Shown here: positions 55,421 through 64,000 of the stretch, piece by piece
Layout of the letters: every line of letters begins with the position of its first letter
How positions within the stretch are numbered: the stretch's first letter is position 1
NCBI GenBank assembly: GCA_015178975.1
Contig: WHVD01000021.1
Coordinates: forward strand, 62,001 to 126,000
Length of the DNA stretch: 64,000 bases
DNA from: Hysterangium stoloniferum
Taxonomy: Eukaryota > Basidiomycota > Agaricomycetes > Hysterangiales > Hysterangiaceae
Reading direction: 5' to 3'
Made by a program: the position numbers and the translations under genes
Notes under the pieces: generated by a model
Database searches by the model: none
Seen by the model: the letters and a program-made list of their open reading frames with translations, nothing else
Told to the model about the DNA's origin: nothing

Positions 55421-56055
55421 TGTTATGGCCTGTGTGCTCAGCACACTGTTGGACCTGATTAGACCTCACACAAAAATTCAATCACTCGCAAACTGTCGGT
55501 AAACCGACTAACCCCATTTAGTACATCCCTTGTTACCAATTGGTATTTTCTGTCCACCTTTTCTATACAACCAGTTAATGCCTCTTTCAGCCCCTGTAGT
55601 AGTTTATGTTGAGATTTGTAATGTTCCATTTATTGGTCTCCATCCTTGCATCACTTTATATTTAGTTCCATCTTCTCCATTAGTATTTTCCTTTGTTCTG
55701 CTTTTGTTCAGATAAGTGCCAGATTTCTGTATATAAGCAACTCATGTATTGTAGTATCAGGACAATCAGAATATCAACTCAGGACACTTGTATACCTCTC
55801 TCATAGTCCCACTCTAGTACCCTGCTCCTGCCTTGCTTGCACTCACTCACTTTTGGCCTCTGACCTTGCGACCCACCACTGTCCTTTGGCTTCCAATCGG
55901 TGACTTACCGAGTTGGCAGGATTGGTTTTCCACTCACCTGAAATTTAAGGACATCCAATGGTAACTTGCGAGGGTGCAGCACATAAGCTGAAGCCAAGTC
56001 CTTCCATTCAGTCCCCATCAGTCCTCCAACATCAGTCAGTTTTCTGTTTTTAACA
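55421..56055 (+). mobile_element. 635-bp solo LTR, same family as 52918-53657
   Basis: It starts TGTTATGGCCTG and ends CTGTTTTTAACA. Flanks AATGG and AGTGG agree at four of five bases, an aged target duplication. It carries the AAATTTAAGGACATCC block and the GCGAGGGTGCAGC...CCAAGTCC box (55968-56001) found in the other LTRs. It lies at the 3' side of the DUF2235 remnant. Confidence 0.78.
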
Positions 56056-56485
56056 AGTGGCCAGGGACCCACACCATTCTGTTTTCTTGACAAATTGGCC
56101 CTTGTTGGGATGCAGTGGAAGTTGACTCTTTGGAAATTGGCACCACAGATAATAGAGTTGAGAATTGGCACCTTGAAGTCATCGACACCTGGATCAGGTG
56201 TGACAGAGTTGGGGTATACCATCATGAGTGGGATGCCGGCCCATTTGAGGACAGTCGGATCGAATTGAATCCCACATTGTGCCTTGATGATCTCACGAAC
56301 CATCCACTGTAGAGTAATATTACTTAAAGAGTTGGCATCATCATCACACATTGCACCTCCACTGACATCTACAAGATATGATCATGTTGATCAATAATGT
56401 AATTTCTTACATTTAAAAGATGGTTAACTCACCACTGTGGCATCCAGCAAACCAAAGTTGTTTTGACTCACCTATATTCTAGGCA
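56056..56485 (-). pseudogene. DUF2235 (Tle1-like) hydrolase, C-terminal fragment
   Basis: Minus strand: an exon ending QLWFAGCHS, an intron at 56369-56432 (64 nt, GTGAGT...TTGTAG), then DVSGGAMCDDDANSLSNITLQWMVREIIKAQCGIQF across the splice in phase. GCHSDVxGG and the ...LxxIxLxWMVRE continuation are typical of DUF2235 proteins, alpha/beta hydrolases related to Tle1 phospholipases. The nucleophile region lies upstream and is absent. The frame continues to an LTR junction at 56055. Only one or two exons remain. Confidence 0.72.
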
Positions 56486-56547
56486 ATACTGCCTTGTGGG
56501 ACTGCCCAACATGAAGGGGTCCAAGTATCCACCTTCCAAGAATCGAT

Positions 56548-56871
56548 TCAAGGATGCAAGGGGAAGGTGATGTATGTGTGGATGCAGAGGCTGTGTTTGC
56601 ATTTAACAAGCTTCTGGAGTTCAACTTGGAAGAGTTGGATGAGGTGCTGTCCTAGCTGTGATCTTATGCTAGACAGGGCTGTGATGGCCACTTGGTTGTC
56701 AAGGAGGATGGTGGCATTGTGGGACTTGTAATGATGAGGCAAAGAACTGCTCCAGCTCCAGCTCAACCCCTCCCTGGACACATCACATGAAGCATCATGT
56801 GACTGCTGAAAAATATTGTAATGACATCGAATGGAAAATGTACATAGACTATGGACAACATAGAAGTCCAC
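56548..56871 (-). pseudogene. Possible RNase H fragment of a non-LTR retrotransposon
   Basis: The minus-strand segment ATILLDNQVAITALSSI followed by QLGQHLIQLF has the spacing of the DNQAA...SGQ motif in RNase H domains of fungal Tad/LINE elements. No RT or endonuclease is nearby. Alternative: a chance frame. Confidence 0.35.
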
Positions 56872-57185
56872 ATCTGCTCACAATCCAAATGCAAAAAAAT
56901 CCTCCCCCCAGAGTATGAATATGGATTCAAACAATGCCCACATTGTCGGGAAACCAACAAAGCCTCACAAGTGCAGCATAATCCATAACTACATAGAAGT
57001 TCACAGTTCGAAGATATAATATATTGACTTAGTCTTATGAATTTATCTTTTTGTTACTGTATATACTAGTTACGACAAATCAAGTATAGTATGGCAAGTA
57101 AGTTTAGAATGAAGGAAAAAATAAATGCAGAACATAACAATGGTGATGTTGTGGTTGAGTATATATTACCATGTGCATGCTGTTA

Positions 57186-57280
57186 TTCAAGTCTTGTTGG
57201 CTCAATGGTAAAGTGTGAGAGTCTTACATTCCCTATAACTGGGTAAGGGTCTTAAGGTGTGGGTTTGACTCCTGTGCAGG
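57186..57280 (+). other. tRNA-like pol III promoter (possible SINE head)
   Basis: TTGGCTCAATGGTAAAG fits an A box and GGGTTTGACTCC fits a B box with one change, ~60 bases apart, as in a tRNA with an insertion or a tRNA-derived SINE. The acceptor and anticodon stems pair poorly, so a working tRNA is unlikely. A T-rich stretch follows at 57285. The LTR of gypsy element 3 begins at 57309. Confidence 0.3.
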
Positions 57281-57308
57281 GTAATTATTTTATTTTGTTA
57301 AAAATGGT

Positions 57309-57989
57309 TGTAAAGGGTCGAGTAGTTTACTACTCAATGTGCGATCGCTATCGACTAAAATAGTATGAATACAACCAACTAGTAGCTTGAAGTGATCAAG
57401 TATAGAGATTACGATTGACCCTTAAGGTGCAATCGGTAAATAATTACAAAACGGATCGACCTTGCAGTACGGTCTGATTGCGTAGCTAGCTGGACTAACT
57501 GTCAAGTAGTGGAGAGAAAGTAGGTATTATGAGGGAGAGAGAATATTCTAAGAACGTGAACTACGATGAATATTCCTATCGCGTGAACTAAGAGATAGAA
57601 GTCAAATCGAGTAGTAGTAGCTGACTTCAACTGTTTCAGTGCGAAGTGTAGCTACTGTAGATATAGTAAGAGAGATAAGGCGAAGACTAGTTTCAGACTA
57701 GGCCCAGGACCAGTACTTGCGTGTGCAGGTGATGGTTGTCAGGGTTGAAAGGTGTCTGAGTTTTATTCGTGTGACTACTACCTGTGACATGCACATACTT
57801 CCTGTGGGCAAGAGTGCCCACAAGCATACATGGACTCTCGAACTAAATAAAGGGGGTTTGACCCATATTTATGAGATATAGAAATAGAAATAAAATATAG
57901 AACATAAAGAAAATAATGAGACTTTAAAGCGGTTAAGGAGTAAGGCTTAGAGCCTTTAGCCGTGCTTCCTATATGACTTATCCTTCACA
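57309..57989 (-). repeat. 3' LTR of gypsy element 3
   Basis: Plus-strand TGTAAAGGGTCGAG to CTTCACA, 681 bp. On the coding strand the polypurine tract CTGGGGGGGCAC sits immediately upstream of the LTR start TGTGAAGG, which fixes the right-hand boundary. The left boundary is chosen as the TG that mirrors the terminal ACA, and its duplication partner lies outside the window. Confidence 0.75.
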
Positions 57990-58015
57990 GTGCCCCCCCA
58001 GTTCGGAGGACCATG

Positions 58016-60178
58016 TCATGTGAAGTCTTGTAGCCTACTGGGGACCCCTCCCCATACATCTTTATCGGAACCCCCTAGCTGTAAGATCACTTGACCCCAT
58101 TCCTCTCGTTTGTTACGGAGGGGACCTACGATTTCACAGAGTTTCAAATCGCGAGAGTTGGGAGACAATTGTCCCGCTTTGTGCACCATGGATACCCAGC
58201 AGCCGTAGGCTTTTTGTCGCGTCCTGATGATGAGGCGAATCCTATCAGCTGGGTCGAGGTCCAGTCTCGAAAGGGGATGAGGTGCCATCTGCTGGGGAGT
58301 GGTATTATCCGTGGTCACACAATCAAGGTTGTCAGTAGCAGGAAGTAACTCCTCAAGTAGATCGACAAGGTCAGTAAGGGGGGTAGAGATTGCAAGTTCG
58401 GGAGGGGTGCAAGGGAAGTTCGCGGACAGCTGTCTGAATGGTGATAGCTTGATTCCTGAAACGATGCTTTGCAGCTTCTCCGCCTCTGTTGCATCTTTCA
58501 TAAGCAGGTAAAAGTCGACCATGGTCTCTTCCAGTGATGCGAGTCCTTTGCAGTTGCTTACTTTCCCTTCCAGCAAGGGTGGCTGTAGTGCGGGCAGTAA
58601 CTGGCTCAGGACCCTGCTGACGGTGAAATGTGCTGAGTGGTAGTTGATTACTATTCGCACCCAAATGTCGCCGTCAGCTTCATTCCTGCTTATCACTGTC
58701 TCCCGGACCTCCAACTCAATAGGATGGGAAACTCTTTGTGTCCTGTAGGTCTTTTCACCTGAGGGAGTAGACATGGAGGGTGGTTCGGTGATAGGAGGGT
58801 CGAGCATTACGATGTCGCAGGCCTGTTCTGATTGGTATGGAGCTGGCAACAGCTCACGGGTAGTGGCAGGCATGGAAGGAGGAAGGTTTGGGGGGTAGTC
58901 TGAGGAGTCTTGTAGCTGTGGTGGCTCACGTTCCTGTAACTCTAGGATGGGAACGGGTAATGGGGGAGGTGTGGTAGAGGGTGGAACGGGGTTTTCTGCA
59001 GCGATGCCAATCAAGGTCCTGTCAGGTCGATACCCATGCCATAATCTGACGGTTGGTTTAAGTTCCCTTCTCTGATTTGGATCGCTAGAGACAAAGTGTA
59101 TGATTCTTGGTAGTAAGAACCCTTCGAACGAGTCCTCCCCCAGATACTTCGCCCCATATCATGGATAGGTGGTATCACTATCTTCCGACTCCGAAGAGAG
59201 GTCGGTGGGGCCGACCCGAAACCTTTTCTGTGCCGGTCCTTGAGGAGGGTTGGTCCTTGATGGTGGTTCCTTTCCATCTCCTCGGGTCAGCTGGATACTT
59301 CAGAGTTTAATCCGTCTGACTAACTCCCAATCATAAAAGGTAGTACCATCCTTCCCTTTCCGGCTTTTAGCTCCAGCGGCACATATGCAGGGGGTTCCAT
59401 TATCACTCTCCTCAGTCTCTACAAAATCCGTCCATTTCTGCCCTGGGGGAGGGAGAATTGGTAGGATGGGGGCGTATCCCTCCCGCATCCAGCTCTCCCT
59501 CCTCTGGGCTTTTGAAGGTACACCTTCCATTCCTCCCCTGGCTAACCGATATTGCACGAACTTCTCCCTCCTCTGTCTTTTAAGTTCCTTGAGCTCTTGT
59601 TGGTTTCAGGCGTGATGCTCCTCCCTGTCACGATGCTTCCGAGCCACTTCCTTGGGTGGGGGGGATGGGGAGGGTCGAATGGGGGGTCCATCCCAAGGGA
59701 GGTCCTTTAGGTCCCAACATTTAGAGGGAGGGGCCTGGCTGCAAGGAGTGAGTGTCTCGACCCTTACGGTGCGAGGTGGCCCCTGAGAATCGTGGACGAC
59801 CCTCGGGGTAGTCTCTGTTGAACCCCATGCTCGAGTGGAGGGTCCGTCCCAAGGGATATCCTTTAGGTTCCAATACCTGGAGGGAGGGGCCTGATTACAA
59901 GGAGTGGGTGTCTCGACCGTTGCGGTGTGAGGTGGTCCTTGAGAATCATGAGTGGCTCTTGAGGCAGTCTCTGTTGATCCCTGGTGTGTCGAGGAATAGC
60001 TCGAGGAGTTAGAGGCGGAGGCCTCATGATACGAGAAAGGGTGCTCAACTATTTTAGTGCAAGCGGTCCCGAGGAGGTGGTGGCAGGGTCCCATAGATGC
60101 TCAGTGGCAGGTGTTCGTGGGATCCTTTTGAACTTCGGAAATTTGGGCTTCGAGAGAGGTGGTTGGGACATGGTATAA
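58016..60178 (-). pseudogene. Extra coding region downstream of pol in gypsy element 3
   Basis: The minus strand has an ATG at about 60178 (MSQPPLSKPKFPKF) soon ended by TAG, then 60094-59606 open for 162 codons with two ~47-residue repeats (each with HDSQGPP and a WNLKDIPWDGP-type core), then 59557-59300 and 59277-59011, and 59014-58016 open for 332 codons (PPPLPVPILELQERE; LVDLLEELLPATDNLD; ending SRLQDFT). No zinc knuckle, protease, transmembrane or signal sequence is visible, so neither gag nor env is supported. The frames abut or overlap slightly, suggesting one ancient ORF broken by three or four lesions. Function unknown. Confidence 0.55.
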
Positions 60179-60519
60179 TTGCGGGTCGCACGAGAGTTGT
60201 ATGATGGTAGTGGTTGAAGGTAAAGAGAGGTCGGAGATTCTTAAGCAACTTTACGTCTCTCGTATCCTAGGGATTAAGACTCCGCTCGGTTGTTGGCACG
60301 AGGTAAGGAGGCGATAGACTAGAGGTTGGTGATCATGGAGTGAAGACGTGGTAGCTGAAGTTGAATTTTAGAAAAAGAAGATAAAGGTTAAAATTAGTTG
60401 ATTGTCGAGTAGATTGAAAGAAATAGACTGCATTCTCGGGAGAGAAGCGGTTCCAGGTTCTTGGTGAAACTGCATATACCCGTCATCAAATCCGATGCAG
60501 CGTTTTGTACACTCTGAGT

Positions 60520-63500
60520 AGAGCTGGGGCATTTCGGAGGTCAGTGCTATTTAGCCAGGAGTCCTCCTCCGGTCCATAGCCCTTCCACCTGATTCAGAAA
60601 AGTAGACAATTTCGAAGTTTTGTGTGGCCAGTAATAGCTTCGACCTCGTATTCTTCCTTGTTTGAACCTAGCTCTCTAGGGTTCTTGAGTAATTCCCTAG
60701 GGCCAAACACTTCTGGGGATGAGTGGTATTTCTTAAGGTGGGCTTGATTAATGATGGGGTGCATTTGGTACTCTGGGGGTATTTTGAGCCTAAAGACTTG
60801 GGAATTGATTTTCTCCAGGACCTGAAATGGTCCAATGTGTCTTTGGATTAGTTTCCTTCCGCTACCCTTAATTTCTACCAATTCTAAGGAATGGGGATTG
60901 ATTAATACTAGATCCCCCTCCAAGATTTCTTCGACTGGTCTTCGATGCTTGTTGTAGGATCAAGCTTGCATTTCTTGTGCTCGGGCAATTGAGTCCCTCA
61001 CCATTTGTCTGTGGCTTTTCAATTCCACAATCCATGAGTCTGCCATAGGACTTTCAGACAATTCCCTAGGGACTATCAGATCGTCTCCTCCTAGTACTCT
61101 GGACATTCCCCTCGGTAGGTATCCCATTAAAAGGAAGGCAGGAGCATAGTTAGTTGAACTATGAACGGTGGAGTTGTAAGTGTTGGCTACTATTCCGATC
61201 CATTTTGACCATTCTTCCTTAGCTGATGAGCAGTAAGCCCTCAGCATCTGTTCAAGGGTGGTGTTCATGTTTTCCGTCTGCCCATCCGTCTGTGGGTGGT
61301 GAGAAGAGGAGACAGCTAGAGCGGTTCCTTATATCTTGCAAACTTCTCTCCAGAACCTACAGGTCCACCTTTTGTCTCTATCGCAGATAATCCTGGAGGG
61401 TAGTCCGAAAGGAGACGCCACTCTGTGCAAATCCTTTGGCAGACAAGTTGGAAAAGGTGCATTCACAAATAACGAAGCGTGTCAGCTTGTCAACCACCAC
61501 GAAAACGGCTGAATAAGAGTCGTTGCCAGAAATCGGTAATCCTGTTATGAGATCCATGGAGACTACTTCGAATGACTTAGAAGGTACATCAGCTGGTCTG
61601 AGGGCTCCCTGCGGTGCAGAGTGATCGATTTTCGTCTTCTGACAGGTGTCACAACTGCTAGCATACGCCACGCAATCCTGTAACATTCTAGGCCAGAAAA
61701 AGCGGTCTTTCATGAGCAGGAATAGTCTACGCCCTCCTGCATGAGCTCCCTCGAAGGGATTATCGTGTATCATCTTTAGGATGGTGGTTGTCATATTGTT
61801 GGGAATGCAGATCCGAATCGCAAAAATACAACAATCCCTTTTCTCTGAAGAAGAAGTGTGAAGGGGTGGCTACTGCATTTGGGGATTTTGGTTCCTCTAC
61901 GTAGTAGCTTCTGAAGGCGGGGTCCTTCCGATATCCTTCTGAGAACTCTTTCAGGAATCTCTCGTTGATGCTTACGAGCAGCTGAGGGTTTAACGCACAG
62001 AATGACGATTCATCAACTTCGTCGTCTCTGGGGAGGTTATACAGGTCCCATTCAGTTTGTGGGGTGTCCTCTGAGGTTCCAATGGGTTCTACAAGTTCTC
62101 ATTGTGTGACAAAGACGGCTCTCCTCACGGGGTTATCCTCTTGTGTTTTCTCCTCAGTTCCTTTGCTGAGCGAGCTTGAAATGATTGTCGGGATATCATC
62201 TCCAGCCAGACTCACTGAGTGGGCTACTCGTGGTAGTCTGGATAGGGGATCGACGTTACTGTGCACTTATCCAGCATGATGTAGTATCTCAAGACCTGGG
62301 TACGCTGCATATACTGCCCCCCATGCGGCCAGTCGTCGATTGGTGTTCTCGTATGACCTGGCCCATTGTAAAGCGGCATGGTCCGTGGTGAGGAGTACGT
62401 GCTCCCCTTCCACGAACGGTTGAAAATGAACCAGGCCTTCCTTAGCAGCTAATGCTTCCCTCTCTGTGGCTGGATAGTTGCATTCCAGTTTCTTGAGGGT
62501 ACGACTCCAGTACGCGATAACCCGTTCTACTGTAATGCTTCCCTCTCTGTGGCTGAATAGTTGCATTCCAGTTTCTTGAGGGTACGACTCCAGTACGCGA
62601 TAACCCGTTCTACTGTAATGCGAGTATCCTCGAATGCTCTCGCCCAGGAGTCCGTCCAAGTGATCTCGGGAACTTTGGGCTTAAAATGGGTGATGAACGT
62701 TGGTACTGGTTTTGACTGCTCGAATGCTGATTTCGCTTGGGTATAGATCTTCGTGTTCTTTAGGTCCCGTAGCGTCATTTTTTGTACTTGTTGCAAACAG
62801 CAACCTAGGGCAAAGTCAGAGGCGTCTGTGTAGAGACGGTAGGGCATTCCGATCGTGGGATGTGCTAGGACCGGAGAAGAGCTCAGGGCTACCTTGACAT
62901 CGTTAAAGGCTCGTTCCTGATCTACTCCCCAAGACCATCGTGTGCCCTTTTTGAGTAGCGAGAAAAGCGGGGATACAGTCCATGCATAAAAGGGTATGTA
63001 AGCCGAGAAGTACAAAACCATGCCCAGAAAATGTTGGAGTTTGGACACCTTAGTTGGGGTTGCTAGTTCCAATATGGCTCGTACTTTCTCTTGATGGGTC
63101 GAAAAACCTAACCGCGACACCTTGTGTCCAAGCAGGAGGATAGAGTTGTAGTCTACATAGCATTTCTTTGGAGAAAGAGTGATGCCAGCTGAAATTATTG
63201 CTTGTAGGACTCGATCCAGGTGCTCAATATGATCCTCCCAAGTTTTAGAAAAGATTACTATATCGTCTATGTAGACTAGACAGAATATCCACAGATAGGT
63301 GCCAATGTGTTTTGCATGACTCGCTGAAAAATGGAGGGTCCGTTCCTTAATCCGAAGGGCATCCTTCTGAATTGCCATAGTCCTCGATGTGATCGAAAGG
63401 CCGTTTTGTGTCAGTCTTCCTCCAGCATTTCCAGTTGAGTAAACCTGGCTAGGGCATCAAACGAGGATAGAACATTGGATCCCGAGAGTGCTTGCATAAT

Positions 63501-63976
63501 TTCTGATTATCGAGGCCATGGAAACTCATCCGGGATAGTAAGGCCGTTCAGTTTTTGATAATCAATAACTACGTGAGGTTTATTATTGCGATAGACCACG
63601 AAGGCAGGCACTCCCCAAGGGCTTTTGGAAGGTTCGATGATCCTTGTTGGAACCAGGTGTCCATTTGCTCATCTATGACCTTCCTGTTGGCAGGGGAAGT
63701 TTGAAACATCGGTACAGACACTGGTTGCGCATCGGTTTTCAGCGGGATAGTGGCCTTGCTATCTACTTGCGCCAGTCTGCCGTCAACTCCAAACGCTTGC
63801 ACGTTCTTAGTCAATATTAAGCTAAGGTGAGGCATAACGTCAGGAGGAATGTCAGGTCCTAAGTTGACCAATTTATGCAGATCCTCCGAGGAGAGCTTCT
63901 CCAAGGAGGGAATTTCCGAAGTCTTCGGACCTGTGGGATCGAAGTCATCTACCGTCTCGTTCTCTGGAGATACCAT
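60520..63976 (-). pseudogene. Gypsy pol: RT, RNase H, integrase and chromodomain, with lesions
   Basis: 63976-63569 is the protease-RT linker (VSVPMFQTSPANRKVIDEQM). The RT core lies in 63378-62630 with LVYIDDIVIFSKTWEDHI, LGHKVSRLG and LFSLLKKGTRWSW, then LYTDASDFALGCCLQQ. An 83-bp tandem duplication (62454-62619) puts RNase H out of frame; the second copy goes on LTTDHAALQWA. Integrase: 61794-61378 has FFWPRMLQDCVAYASSCDTC and VSMDLITGLP; 61268-60960 has the C-terminal core; 60923-60594 has LINPHSLEL. The chromodomain EYEVEAITGH is broken by TGA at about 60597 and continues IRWKGYGPEEDSWLN. Other frame changes separate these blocks. Chromodomains guide integration to marked chromatin. Confidence 0.9.
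62454..62619. repeat. 83-bp tandem duplication in gypsy 3 RNase H
   Basis: Two adjacent copies differ at one base (GTGGCTGGATAG / GTGGCTGAATAG). 83 is not a multiple of 3, so this event by itself destroyed the frame. The near identity makes it one of the youngest lesions in the element. Confidence 0.92.
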
Positions 63977-64000
63977 AGATGGTCGAGGACTGGAGGTATT

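Larger units (their letters stand above)
57309..64000 (-). mobile_element. Gypsy element 3, chromodomain type, continues past the window
   Basis: On the minus strand, from the right edge: protease-RT linker, RT, RNase H, integrase, chromodomain, a ~2.2-kb extra coding region, polypurine tract and 3' LTR. The chromodomain makes it a chromovirus-type gypsy. Gag and 5' LTR lie beyond 64000. CpG dinucleotides are well kept, unlike gypsy elements 1 and 2, so it is younger. Confidence 0.88.

Noticed and set aside
57186..57280. Functional tRNA gene
   Set aside because: A-box and B-box-like sequences are present, but the acceptor stem needs several wobbles and no clean 7-base anticodon loop can be drawn.
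58016..59014. Envelope-like protein of an infectious retroelement
   Set aside because: No signal peptide, transmembrane segment or cysteine pattern is visible in the 332-codon frame.

Overview
The window is repeat-dominated nuclear DNA from a filamentous fungus, most likely an agaricomycete basidiomycete. I infer this from introns of 48-65 nt with CTAAT-type branch sites, from the host gene families (wax-synthase-like acyltransferase, SERAC1-like and DUF2235 hydrolases, FunK1 kinase, an expanded P-loop family), and from the mix of Helitron, copia, chromodomain gypsy and Tc1/mariner elements. I cannot name the species.

Region 1 (1-15984) is a head-to-tail series of Helitron-type rolling-circle units. 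Four copies of a ~130-bp GC-rich hairpin cassette (696-831, 3540-3675, 9123-9258, 15852-15984) mark the joints. Between them lie a non-autonomous unit filled with 17-18-bp minisatellites, Helitron 1 (RepHel gene with a ~1.44-kb internal deletion) and Helitron 2 (nearly complete RepHel gene with one in-frame stop). The cassette hairpins keep their stems through compensatory changes.

Region 2 (15992-29247) holds a 752-bp inverted-repeat element, the one gene that looks intact (four-exon wax-synthase-like gene, 17902-19423), two decayed SERAC1-like hydrolase genes, a 1.28-kb miniature LTR element with a perfect 5-bp target duplication, two solo LTRs with perfect duplications (one inside a 58-nt intron) and a Tc1/mariner element with nested palindromic ends.

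Region 3 (29248-37020) holds a minus-strand Ty1/copia element with both LTRs, primer site and polypurine tract and a 978-codon open integrase-RT-RNase H frame; then a hydrolase fragment and a second, broken Tc1/mariner element.

Region 4 (37100-57300) is a graveyard: copia gag pieces, gypsy element 1 (+), gypsy element 2 (-) split by a solo LTR, three solo LTRs with target duplications, three copies of a ~670-bp non-coding element, fragments of P-loop, FunK1 and DUF2235 genes, a large palindrome and another minisatellite.

Region 5 (57309-64000) is a minus-strand chromodomain gypsy element running off the window. It has ~2.2 kb of open or nearly open sequence between the chromodomain and the 3' LTR, where canonical gypsy elements carry nothing.

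Apart from the wax-synthase-like gene, nearly every coding region carries stops, frameshifts or truncations, so this is a compartment of accumulating and decaying mobile DNA rather than a working operon-like system.
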